Origin: a virus
DNA length: 64,000 nt
Virus record (IMG/VR): IMGVR_UViG_3300023184_000107
Location: 1-64,000 of that record
Reading direction: 5' to 3' (one strand)
Part shown: in pieces, positions 1-7,621 of the stretch
Position numbering within the stretch: the first letter of the stretch is position 1
How the letters are laid out: each line of letters begins with the position of its first letter
Position numbers and translations under genes: made by a program
The notes under the pieces: generated by a model
Database searches by the model: none
What the model was told of the DNA's origin: nothing
What the model saw: only the letters and a program-made list of their open reading frames with translations

Positions 1-58
1 TATTGGCACTAGATAGGCCTGGGGCTTCAACTTTTACTTCTACATTTACTGTTGCCAT
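1..58 (-). CDS. N-terminus of a tail protein, possibly tape measure (partial)
   Basis: Leftward ORF cut by the window edge; only 19 codons are visible (starts MATVNVEVKVEAPG). A GGGAGA ribosome-binding site lies just before the ATG, and a consensus leftward promoter is at 111-139. It follows the tail assembly chaperone pair, the place normally taken by the tape measure gene in siphoviruses. Too little sequence is visible to confirm the identity; the assignment rests on gene order only. Confidence 0.5.
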   Translation of the reverse strand, partial: MATVNVEVKVEAPGLSSAN

Positions 59-110
59 ATATTCTCCCTTTAACCATATAAATTTATACATGGTATTATT
101 ACTAACCCCT

Positions 111-139
111 ATTATATCACCTATACAACTCAATGTCAA
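111..139 (-). promoter_or_regulatory. Leftward sigma70 promoter for the downstream tail gene
   Basis: On the minus strand TTGACA and TATAAT are separated by exactly 17 bp. The upstream flank (TTAGTTATTGACA) is repeated at the other leftward promoter, 9263-9291, suggesting a shared late-promoter design. Confidence 0.8.
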
Positions 140-161
140 TAACTAAATTTTTAGTACCCAC

Positions 162-197
162 AAAAATAAAGCCCCTATAACTTGCGCTATAGGGGCT
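162..197 (-). terminator. Rho-independent terminator after tail chaperone gene
   Basis: A 10-bp perfect stem (AGCCCCTATA / TATAGGGGCT) is followed on the minus strand by TTTATTTTTG. It sits directly after the stop of the chaperone gene. Confidence 0.85.
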
Positions 198-200
198 CTA

Positions 201-512
201 TTACTTACTGCTTTTAGGTTTATTATCAGCAATCATCTTTGAACGATGACGATCAATTAAACCTATTAAATCAAACATAGTTCTGTGATCTTGGACCGGT
301 ACCTGCAATATAGTAAAAATATCTAGTATTCCACTATAATTTTTACCCATATAGTTACCATTCATTGTATCCCATTCATCCCTTAGTTTATAGTAGATGT
401 TCAAGGCTTCCTGAACATCTGTTAATAGGTCTTCATACTCGACAGGTATTTCAGACTCTATGGGTTCGCTGCCTAGTGTCTCACACATTTCAAAGTATGA
501 GTCTTTGGTCAT
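201..512 (-). CDS. Tail assembly chaperone, T frame
   Basis: A 103-residue acidic ORF lying between the first chaperone ORF and the putative tape measure, the position of lambda T. The frame is open upstream of its ATG and joins the preceding gene at a slippery heptamer (578-584), so the main product is probably a roughly 262-residue frameshift fusion rather than a protein from this ATG. No enzymatic motif. The role, binding the tape measure during tail assembly, is inferred from position. Confidence 0.75.
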   Translation of the reverse strand: MTKDSYFEMCETLGSEPIESEIPVEYEDLLTDVQEALNIYYKLRDEWDTMNGNYMGKNYSGILDIFTILQVPVQDHRTMFDLIGLIDRHRSKMIADNKPKSSK

Positions 513-553
513 GCCTAACTGACTGTTTTGAAAATAGGATTCTATTTGTTGGC

Positions 554-988
554 TTACTTGGCGGTACTGGTCTTCGTGAAATTTGATAGTTCAGTTACAG
601 TCTCTGAAATAAAGGCATCAAAATTAGCACTAGATTGCATCAAGGATAGGGCGTCATCTTGGCTATAAGCAAGTTCTGCATCAGGATTTTGTCCTGTCAT
701 GTCTACTGGAGCAAGCTGTTCTAGGTAGCTGAGTTTAAGTCCGGTCCAATTTTTAATGCAGGCATTAACATACAGTTGCAGGAATAATTTGTCATCCAAC
801 TCTTCAACTGGTTGACGATTCTTGTAGCTGGTTTTGGTAGCCTTCTTGCGCATGTTCACTAGGGTTTCACGTGAAAGAAATACTACATTAATTTTAAAGC
901 TGTTTAGACCTGGATACTCTACTTCTACCGTTTTTGACGGTACTAATAGAGATTTTAAAGTAACTGCCGCGTTCATGGTTTCTGCCAT
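554..988 (-). CDS. Tail assembly chaperone, G-like
   Basis: A 144-residue protein immediately downstream of the major tail protein, the position of lambda gpG and equivalents. An A AAT TTC heptamer in the correct phase near its 3' end would shift ribosomes -1 into the open frame of the next gene. Start ATG follows AAAGGA. Sequence similarity to a named family is not recognisable by eye; assignment is by gene order plus the frameshift signal. Confidence 0.75.
   Translation of the reverse strand: MAETMNAAVTLKSLLVPSKTVEVEYPGLNSFKINVVFLSRETLVNMRKKATKTSYKNRQPVEELDDKLFLQLYVNACIKNWTGLKLSYLEQLAPVDMTGQNPDAELAYSQDDALSLMQSSANFDAFISETVTELSNFTKTSTAK
578..584 (-). promoter_or_regulatory. Programmed -1 frameshift slippery site
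   Basis: Minus-strand AAATTTC read as A AAT TTC in the frame of the upstream chaperone. The -1 frame has no stop from here through the T-frame ORF, giving a G-T fusion, as is usual for tail chaperones. Confidence 0.75.
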
Positions 989-1018
989 TTGTTGTCCTTT
1001 AATTATATTTTAAGACTG

Positions 1019-1052
1019 AGAAAAAAGAGGCACCGGTGATCAAACCGGTGCC
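1019..1052 (-). terminator. Rho-independent terminator after major tail protein
   Basis: A 9-bp stem GGCACCGGT / ACCGGTGCC followed on the minus strand by TCTTTTTT. It lies between the major tail gene and the chaperones, consistent with stepping down expression after the abundant tail protein. Confidence 0.85.
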
Positions 1053-1063
1053 AGGGGAAAAAA

Positions 1064-2521
1064 TTAAGCTGCTGAGAAGTAGCGAATCTCTATGTCATTG
1101 GTGTTTTCAATGTCATAAACATTATCGGCTTGTACACTGCTACTGCCTTGAGCTGTAAAGTTAATGGTAGTGCTCATTACTGCCTGTGCATCAATTGTAG
1201 GAATCTGAATCATAGCACCATCAATTTGTGCTTCTATACGAGTTGCAGCAGTTGCTCCACCAATTTCAACCTGCAGTTTAAATTTAGGTTCTACACCTGC
1301 TGCAGTTGGTGCAGCTGTTAACAGTGTGCTTAGTAAGCCTGCTGTATTAGTAGTACCTGTACGCAGGTAGGCAGTAATGCTGCCTGTAATTGCTCTGGTA
1401 CCTGTATAGTAACCTACTGGTACATTTACAACACCTAGATTTGCAGGCGTCACATAGGTAATGCCGTTAGCAATAGTAATTGATCCACCAGTTAGTGCTA
1501 AGGTATATGCTGTACCACTTGCTCCACCAATGTTGCTGACCAGGGTAACTGTTGACAGCTTGTTGGTAATAAAACCAGCAGTAGTATTCTTACCAGCAAT
1601 TGTACCTGTCAATCCAACTGATAGTATAGGATCCGCTGCTGCACTATAGGTTACATTAGTACTTAATTGACGTAGTGCAGTACCCTTACCAGTCCAGGCA
1701 ACCATGGCAATACCGTCTAAGCCAAAGTCTATGACAGCTTGGTCAAGTGCACAGTTATCAATGGCATAGGTAACACCATCTATGGTCATGATCATGCCAA
1801 ATGGTAACAGGGTATTTCTATTGGATAGCGCACTGGTAACTTCTGAGTAGGCAGTTATAATACCTGTTGTATCAGCAGCTATTGCAATATGTTCATTCCA
1901 TGCAGTCTTATTAAATGTTACTGCACTAGTCCAACTACCTGCTGAAATAGCTGAAGTACTTTGATTAGGAGTAACAATATAATTTGCAGTAATACTTGTA
2001 GTAGTGCTAGTTACAATTTTGATAGCAGTATTATATTGACTGGCATTTTGGCCAATTACACCTTTAACTACAACAACGTCACCGACTGTCATAGCTGTAA
2101 AGCCTGTACCTGTTAAGGTAAGTAGTGATCCTGATATAGTTGCGGCACTAATAGTTGTAACAGCAGAAGCAGGAGTAACTGGATTTAAAGCAGTATTGCT
2201 TAGTAGTGCATTCCATAAGGGAGATTCCTCACACTTAACCAGTGTGCCAGCTAAACGTGGACGCATATAGGTAGAGAAGGAGAAATCTACAGTACCCAAG
2301 CTAGTGTTAAAGCTGCGTTGACCCCTGGTAGGAGTTGCACCTGCCTCACTGATTGTAACAGTGTCTGCGTTAGTAGCCTGCGAGAATGTAAATCCGTCAA
2401 GTACCTGAAGTTCCTGTGAATTAGTTACTGAGAAACCATTAGCAGCCACAATGCCTGTGCCAGCTGCTACGTTTGTTGTGAAAAATACGCGACTATTGCG
2501 TACTAAATTAAAGGTCGCCAT
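1064..2521 (-). CDS. Major tail (tube) protein
   Basis: A 485-residue beta-rich protein, Thr/Ser/Ala/Gly-rich with few charged residues, followed by a strong terminator and the tail chaperones. The N-terminus resembles siphoviral tube proteins (short conserved start, then VSRV-type strands), and about residues 115-210 form an inserted Ig/IPT-like stretch. A second Ig-like stretch follows near 315-400. Size and Ig-like insertions resemble T5 pb6. The ATG is preceded by AAGGAT. No sheath gene is seen, supporting a non-contractile tail. Confidence 0.8.
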   Translation of the reverse strand: MATFNLVRNSRVFFTTNVAAGTGIVAANGFSVTNSQELQVLDGFTFSQATNADTVTISEAGATPTRGQRSFNTSLGTVDFSFSTYMRPRLAGTLVKCEESPLWNALLSNTALNPVTPASAVTTISAATISGSLLTLTGTGFTAMTVGDVVVVKGVIGQNASQYNTAIKIVTSTTTSITANYIVTPNQSTSAISAGSWTSAVTFNKTAWNEHIAIAADTTGIITAYSEVTSALSNRNTLLPFGMIMTIDGVTYAIDNCALDQAVIDFGLDGIAMVAWTGKGTALRQLSTNVTYSAAADPILSVGLTGTIAGKNTTAGFITNKLSTVTLVSNIGGASGTAYTLALTGGSITIANGITYVTPANLGVVNVPVGYYTGTRAITGSITAYLRTGTTNTAGLLSTLLTAAPTAAGVEPKFKLQVEIGGATAATRIEAQIDGAMIQIPTIDAQAVMSTTINFTAQGSSSVQADNVYDIENTNDIEIRYFSAA

Positions 2522-2621
2522 AATTTATCCTTATATTATGAGTATATTTAATTAAATATATTAACTAGATATTTATCTGTTCTAATAGATATTAAATATA
2601 TAATGAGCTCTTGCTCTAAAA
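2522..2621. other. AT-rich intergenic region
   Basis: About 100 bp of very AT-rich sequence with ATATTTAAT-like repeats between the major tail gene and the GIY-YIG gene. It could carry a leftward promoter for the tail protein, but no -35/-10 pair with proper spacing is clear. Confidence 0.35.
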
Positions 2622-3326
2622 TTAGGCTTGATGTAATTTCCAGCCTTTATGAGATTTTCGTAATCCTGCCTGAATTTTATTTAGATGTGAGTGATCTAAT
2701 CCGTGCATTTTTGCAAATTCTCTTGTGTTTGTCACAGTATATAACGCTAACTCTGGGGATATTAGAATATACTCTTGTAACTTTATACCTCTTTTAGTAG
2801 TTTTGCTACGTAACCCAGATAAATACTGTTTGCTTAGTTTTGAATATTCACTGTGGCACTCTACTTGCAACCATTTATGCTGTTGCAAACACGCTATACC
2901 AGCAATAACGCTTTTAGATACTTTAGTAATATTACTAATTTCTTGGAAGTTAAATTCCGGACTATTAACTAATATACGTAATACTTGATATATTTGAGAA
3001 TTAGTATACAATGAATTGTGGTGCTCTTGGCCTATTATAGAACTTTTACCGCCTGCAGATAGATTAACATTAAACCCTTTATTTACTGAATCAAATATTT
3101 CTATTGTTTCTTTTTCAAAAGTATCTAACTCACTCTGATTACATTCTGCTAATATTTCTAGTACAGGATTACCATAATCTAGGTATGCTTTATTGAGCTT
3201 AATACTGGACTCTTGTTTACGCATTAGGTTTAAATGCTGTTTAAATCTAGTCTGTATATTTAATGATTGCCCTATGTAACACATAGACGTACCGGCAAAT
3301 TCTAATTTATATATTCCAATTGTCAT
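2622..3326 (-). CDS. GIY-YIG homing endonuclease, free-standing
   Basis: 234 residues. GIY at residues 4-6 and YIG at 17-19, followed by an Arg-containing helix (QTRFKQH) and a Glu-rich segment, form the N-terminal GIY-YIG nuclease core. The C-terminus (about 190-234, TREFAKMHGLDHSHLNKI then GWK) looks like a NUMOD-type DNA-binding helix-turn-helix. It is inserted between tail terminator and major tail genes, codes on the same strand, and is more AT-rich than the genes beside it, consistent with a mobile nuclease. Confidence 0.9.
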   Translation of the reverse strand: MTIGIYKLEFAGTSMCYIGQSLNIQTRFKQHLNLMRKQESSIKLNKAYLDYGNPVLEILAECNQSELDTFEKETIEIFDSVNKGFNVNLSAGGKSSIIGQEHHNSLYTNSQIYQVLRILVNSPEFNFQEISNITKVSKSVIAGIACLQQHKWLQVECHSEYSKLSKQYLSGLRSKTTKRGIKLQEYILISPELALYTVTNTREFAKMHGLDHSHLNKIQAGLRKSHKGWKLHQA

Positions 3327-3331
3327 AGTAA

Positions 3332-3766
3332 TTACATTAACTGATATCGTACCTGTAAGTTAATTTCTCCTACTGCATACGGGGCCAATAAGCCCTCATC
3401 AGTAGTTATGGAGACAACCAATATTTCAGTTGTTTCGTAGTTGTTAACACTATCATAAACTAGCACACGATTAGCATCTATGACCGATTCAATATCCTCT
3501 AGCAGTTGCTCTAATTGGGCCTGGGCGTCTTCACCGCGACAGTATACCTTTAGGCTGATACCTAGGTGTGCCCAAGTAAATGCACCCGGCAGGTACTCTC
3601 GTTGCTCTGAACCTGGACTAGAGTAGATGGCTGGAAAGTCTCGGACCTCGTCCCAGAACTTGAGTTTGGCAAATGCATTATTGCTTATATTGCTCTTATA
3701 CTGTGAGCCATCCAGTGTTTTAAGCTTGGTTACTATTGCGTTTAAAATACTTGTTCTTTTGGTCAT
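3332..3766 (-). CDS. Tail terminator / tail completion protein
   Basis: 144 residues starting MTKRTSILNAIVTKLKTLDG, the usual opening of siphoviral tail terminator proteins (helix at the N-terminus, then strands). The start overlaps the stop of the upstream gene by 4 bp (ATGA). It lies between the connector genes and the major tail protein, the expected position. Functional assignment is by position and N-terminal pattern. Confidence 0.65.
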   Translation of the reverse strand: MTKRTSILNAIVTKLKTLDGSQYKSNISNNAFAKLKFWDEVRDFPAIYSSPGSEQREYLPGAFTWAHLGISLKVYCRGEDAQAQLEQLLEDIESVIDANRVLVYDSVNNYETTEILVVSITTDEGLLAPYAVGEINLQVRYQLM

Positions 3767-5031
3767 AGTGATACAGCTCTCAAACGATTACCTACCTTTA
3801 GTGCAGCAATTTCTCTGATTGATTTTGCAATCAACAGCTTAGGGTCTCGGGAAACAGGCTTGCCCTGAGCATAACCTGGTTCAAATGTCTGGTAGGGATT
3901 TCGCATATAGTTGTAAAAAGCTGTAATCATGCCGGCCCTACTCTCACTCATGCGTTGTACGCTGGCTGACGCCGCTAGGCGTCCGGTTTTGAGATTTAAT
4001 ATGTTCCTGCTACTACCATCACCCATGTTAGCGCTAATTACACTTTGTAAATTTTGGTTAATTAAGTTTTGTAGGCTTATTAATGAGTATGTAGGCTTAG
4101 TACTAGCCGCTTTAGATAAATTACTGACTACTTTACTAGAAGATACTTTAGGCTTACCTGTATCTAATTGTGATTTTGCACTAGGTTTTTTTACGTGTTT
4201 ACTGGTAGAGTGCTTATTAGTTAAATTAGCTATTATTCCTAGTTCAATGTCTTGCACTATGCTATTAGAACCGGGTGTTACTATTATATCATTAACAAAC
4301 TCACGAGAACTAACATACTCAGTAATTCTTTTGGAGATAAGTTTTTCGTACTTACTTATCTCATTATTTAAGGTTTGGGTTTGTAGTGTTACCACTACTA
4401 CTATACCACCCAATATTTTATTAAATTGCTTAGTATTAAAATCTGGTCTAGTAAAAGAGTACTCAGCTCCAAATTCGTGTAAACTATATAGTTCTGATAT
4501 CTGGCTGCCAATAACCTCAGCAGCTGCAGATGAAAGTGGCACGCTGTTAAATAACTTTATAAGTTTTTCTTCTAGGGGGCTTCTTGCACCACCAATATTA
4601 GTAGTTGGCATGTGTCCTATATTTGCTACAGTTTTACCGGTTTCATCTTTGCCAGTAAACTTAGACTGTATACTGTTTACATTCTTAATAATGTTACTTA
4701 TTCTTGATTGAACTGAACTATAAGAGGGTCCTAGTACGTATATACCATACTCACGATCAATTACTAAACTTACATTACCTCTAGCAGCTAATTTAATTTG
4801 TTTTATGGCCTTATCTAACTTGCTGTAAGTATTGGTACTAAAAGCTATCTGAAATTCCTGTATTAGTAAAGAATAAGTTTCCTCAGTAATATCTGGATCA
4901 GAAGACTTTAGAGCACTAAAAGATATATCTACTAAGTGAATGTTTTTATCTAGTGAATTTCTGAACCCCTCTGTAGTAGATAGTGCTATTTTTTCGCACT
5001 TATTTAATACTGCTTGTGGTATAAGTGACAT
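3763..5031 (-). CDS. Neck / head-tail structural protein
   Basis: 422 residues without a recognisable enzymatic motif. The last 90 residues (TGRLAASASVQRM onward to IAALKVGNRLRAV) resemble the basic fold of HK97 gp10-type neck proteins, so the long N-terminal part appears to be an addition. The gene overlaps both neighbours, indicating translational coupling inside the connector block. Alternative: a minor head protein specific to this phage group. Confidence 0.5.
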   Translation of the reverse strand: MSLIPQAVLNKCEKIALSTTEGFRNSLDKNIHLVDISFSALKSSDPDITEETYSLLIQEFQIAFSTNTYSKLDKAIKQIKLAARGNVSLVIDREYGIYVLGPSYSSVQSRISNIIKNVNSIQSKFTGKDETGKTVANIGHMPTTNIGGARSPLEEKLIKLFNSVPLSSAAAEVIGSQISELYSLHEFGAEYSFTRPDFNTKQFNKILGGIVVVVTLQTQTLNNEISKYEKLISKRITEYVSSREFVNDIIVTPGSNSIVQDIELGIIANLTNKHSTSKHVKKPSAKSQLDTGKPKVSSSKVVSNLSKAASTKPTYSLISLQNLINQNLQSVISANMGDGSSRNILNLKTGRLAASASVQRMSESRAGMITAFYNYMRNPYQTFEPGYAQGKPVSRDPKLLIAKSIREIAALKVGNRLRAVSL

Positions 5032-5600
5032 TAAGCATAACTCGCAGTATGTAAATCTAACACACGTTTAATATTTGCTGGCAGGTTAGTGGTAGTAATA
5101 TACTCTACCTGCATAGTATTGGGTTGGGCTGAACCAGTTGCGTGCACAGCACTGTCATTCTTTAGGTAGTAACTAGTTAGGTCTAATACAGCTAATTTAA
5201 GATCTGCAGGAATAGTTTCGTATCCAGCATTATAGGTAAGTTTGTAACCATTTATTAGTATGGGAAAATCCTTGTTAATATAGCGAATAGATCCGTTGGC
5301 CCTATTAAGTGCATAATCAGTAAATTCTATTAACTCTGTATATGTGCTTCCATAGTCTTTTGATACTTCTAGACCGTAAACTGAAATTACGGGCCACTCT
5401 TCTGGCATGTAACTAGCTGTTCCACCCTCAAAATATTCTGTTTTATACTCAGTTACATAGTCAATAAAACTACGACGACAAATGGTTTTTACTAGGTCGC
5501 TTACTTTAGGTATTAGTACGTCTAAAACTGCATCACTATTAGTACTGGAAATTCCTGCATAGGTCTTGTACTCGGTTCTTGTAATTAAGTCTAGTCCCAT
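5031..5600 (-). CDS. Head-tail connector (gp6-like adaptor)
   Basis: 189 residues; the N-terminal half follows the pattern of HK97 gp6-like adaptors (DLITRTEYKTYAGI, helix with LIPKVSDLVKTICRRSF). It is directly downstream of the capsid gene, the normal site of the adaptor that joins portal to stopper. The ATG is preceded by AAAGGAAC. Confidence 0.7.
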   Translation of the reverse strand: MGLDLITRTEYKTYAGISSTNSDAVLDVLIPKVSDLVKTICRRSFIDYVTEYKTEYFEGGTASYMPEEWPVISVYGLEVSKDYGSTYTELIEFTDYALNRANGSIRYINKDFPILINGYKLTYNAGYETIPADLKLAVLDLTSYYLKNDSAVHATGSAQPNTMQVEYITTTNLPANIKRVLDLHTASYA

Positions 5601-5642
5601 GTTTGTTCCTTTATTCTTTTATATGCCTAGTACACTAAGCAT

Positions 5643-5667
5643 ATAAAAGAAGGAAGCCGAAGCTTCC
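5643..5667 (-). terminator. Terminator after the capsid gene
   Basis: GGAAGC / GCTTCC type hairpin (5652-5667) followed on the minus strand by TTCTTTTAT, right after the capsid stop. Confidence 0.8.
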
Positions 5668-5681
5668 CTCTTTATTTTACA

Positions 5682-7028
5682 TTAAGTTATCCAACGGAAT
5701 ACTGATACGCCTTGACCAAGATTAGTTGTAACTTGCTGAAGACCAGTACGTAGGCTAGCTACTAATACACGACGCTGTGTTTCAGCCATGTCTTGTGTAT
5801 CAAAACGTAGACCACGTTGATTACCAGCAATAAAGTTGCCTGCAGCAAAAGCAATAGCACCATAATTAGTAGTAGTACTACTAGTTCCGGTAGCAGGCTT
5901 TGATGGGAACATTGAGCTTACTAACACTGGACTATTACCGATGCTGCCAACTTGACCAGTTAATAGTGTAGCTTGTACACCAACTTGATTCATGGTTTGG
6001 AAAGAGGTATCGTCTAGTAAGTCGTAATATACTTCTGTAGAAACCACATAGGTAACTTCGGCAGGATCAAGACCCCAAGCACCTAAGTCTTTACGTAGAG
6101 CGCGCATGTTAGCAATAGTAGCAACACCTGCTTGTGTAGCAGTTACTGCAGAAGTTGCGTCATATAGGGCTAGACCCTTGACTGGATCAGCACCACTGCC
6201 GGCACCAATTAGGTAAGCTTTGTCAACTGCACGAGCAACACGGCGAATCATGCCATCACGAACAATTGGAAGTATAACCATTAAGGCGTCTTCTTCTTCC
6301 TCGTAAGCCACATACTCTAGTGAGGCGACTTTAAATGCACTTAAAGTAATTTCTTTTAGTGCATGAGTCTGAGCAGCACCAGCACTAGCAGTAGTACCAA
6401 AACTGCTGTTAGCCATCCAAGTTGCATCACCAGCTTCTGGATTCACAGGAATAGTCATAACATTGGTTTTCATTGCAACGTTACGTAGTAATGGAGCAAT
6501 AACTAATCTACGACGTACCTCGGCTTCCATGTTCATGGATACTTCTAGTTCCCATGTAGCACTTGGTAGGTGAGCACCAGTTTTCTCAATTATACCTGTA
6601 CCATACTTAGTATCACCAATAGCTTTATTTTGCATCTTGGCTAACAGCACGGCTTTTTCACGTTCTGCGTAATCGCCAGTAGTTTTGTCGCTATTAAATT
6701 GCATTTTGCTATTTTGAAGAGCAGCAATTTCAGCAGCTTTCTCTTTTAGTGCGCCATGCAGGTCATCAAGCATTTTGCTGGATTTTGTGCTTTCGTCAGC
6801 AAAACGAGCTTCAATATCTTTTAGTAGCTTTTCTGCTCCGCTTTCACCAACCTTGATAGAAGCAGCAACAGCTTTTTCTACACGAGTATTAAGTTCAGCT
6901 TCAGCTTTAGCTTCTGCAGCTGCAACAGCAGCTGTAGCTGCTTGACTGTCAAGCAAAGCCTTAGTAGCTTGTTCAGCCGCAGACTTAGCAGCAGCGTCAA
7001 GCATAGTTTGTAATTCTTTTGGATCCAT
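5682..7028 (-). CDS. Nested in-frame capsid precursor (internal start)
   Basis: In-frame ATG (Met196 of the fusion, MDPKELQTMLD) is preceded by AAAGGA seven bases upstream, a good ribosome-binding site. It falls exactly at the junction between protease domain and the delta/capsid part, giving a 448-residue capsid precursor without protease. This would let the phage make far more capsid than protease from one gene, comparable in principle to lambda C/Nu3. The start is inferred, not proven. Confidence 0.55.
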   Translation of the reverse strand: MDPKELQTMLDAAAKSAAEQATKALLDSQAATAAVAAAEAKAEAELNTRVEKAVAASIKVGESGAEKLLKDIEARFADESTKSSKMLDDLHGALKEKAAEIAALQNSKMQFNSDKTTGDYAEREKAVLLAKMQNKAIGDTKYGTGIIEKTGAHLPSATWELEVSMNMEAEVRRRLVIAPLLRNVAMKTNVMTIPVNPEAGDATWMANSSFGTTASAGAAQTHALKEITLSAFKVASLEYVAYEEEEDALMVILPIVRDGMIRRVARAVDKAYLIGAGSGADPVKGLALYDATSAVTATQAGVATIANMRALRKDLGAWGLDPAEVTYVVSTEVYYDLLDDTSFQTMNQVGVQATLLTGQVGSIGNSPVLVSSMFPSKPATGTSSTTTNYGAIAFAAGNFIAGNQRGLRFDTQDMAETQRRVLVASLRTGLQQVTTNLGQGVSVFRWIT

Positions 7029-7613
7029 TTTCCATTCCTTTGTGATTGCGCTCTTTTTATCTGAGAGAGATTCTAGCCCTTTAGCTGATTCGGCTTTAGG
7101 TATAAATTGAGCTTTGAAACTATTGTATTCTTCAGCGTCTGAAAACGCCTTAGACAGGTTAAATAAAGTATTTTGGTTACAGGGTACTGAAACTACTGAA
7201 ATTTCAATTAGCTCTAGTTCTTTTACTAAAAATACTTCGGCGGCTGAGTTGTATTCTGCATCTAGGATTCTAAACCCTATTGAGAAAGCTGTAAGGACTT
7301 CGTCCTTAATTAGACTAAAAACTTCAGCAGCCGCTGAAATTCTTGCTTTTATGTAAAGTCCTTTAGCGTCTAGCTTGTGCTCAACCATGCGACCAATAGG
7401 GTCATCGTGATCATGCTGAGATAGAATGATTGGGTTCTTCAGGTAGTTTTGCATACCCTTTTCCCACACGCTTGCTGGTACTACATCGCCTTGTCTATCA
7501 ACATCTACTGTAGAGGCATAGCCTTCAATAAAAATTGAATCAATCTTGTCTGTGGCAGCCGGCAGTTCTTTAGTAAAAGCACTATTTATATATAATACTT
7601 TTGTTTTATCCAT
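5682..7613 (-). CDS. Fused prohead protease - major capsid protein
   Basis: 643 residues. Residues 1-170 match an HK97-type S78 prohead protease: FIEGYASTVDVDRQGDVV, the His segment SQHDHDDPIGR, and the serine segment LTAFSIGFR. About 200-320 is an Ala/Glu/Lys-rich coiled-coil delta (scaffold) segment. About 330-643 is an HK97-fold major capsid domain (ATWELEVSMNMEAEVRRRL, RDGMIRRVARAVDKAYLIG). Protease, scaffold and capsid are thus one reading frame. An internal start at 7028 probably gives separate capsid precursor. Ribosome-binding site AAGGAG. Confidence 0.9.
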   Translation of the reverse strand: MDKTKVLYINSAFTKELPAATDKIDSIFIEGYASTVDVDRQGDVVPASVWEKGMQNYLKNPIILSQHDHDDPIGRMVEHKLDAKGLYIKARISAAAEVFSLIKDEVLTAFSIGFRILDAEYNSAAEVFLVKELELIEISVVSVPCNQNTLFNLSKAFSDAEEYNSFKAQFIPKAESAKGLESLSDKKSAITKEWKMDPKELQTMLDAAAKSAAEQATKALLDSQAATAAVAAAEAKAEAELNTRVEKAVAASIKVGESGAEKLLKDIEARFADESTKSSKMLDDLHGALKEKAAEIAALQNSKMQFNSDKTTGDYAEREKAVLLAKMQNKAIGDTKYGTGIIEKTGAHLPSATWELEVSMNMEAEVRRRLVIAPLLRNVAMKTNVMTIPVNPEAGDATWMANSSFGTTASAGAAQTHALKEITLSAFKVASLEYVAYEEEEDALMVILPIVRDGMIRRVARAVDKAYLIGAGSGADPVKGLALYDATSAVTATQAGVATIANMRALRKDLGAWGLDPAEVTYVVSTEVYYDLLDDTSFQTMNQVGVQATLLTGQVGSIGNSPVLVSSMFPSKPATGTSSTTTNYGAIAFAAGNFIAGNQRGLRFDTQDMAETQRRVLVASLRTGLQQVTTNLGQGVSVFRWIT

Positions 7614-7621
7614 GTAACTCC

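Noticed and set aside
3929-4711. 260-residue rightward ORF
   Set aside because: Antisense shadow of the neck protein gene, in an AT-biased frame, without RBS.
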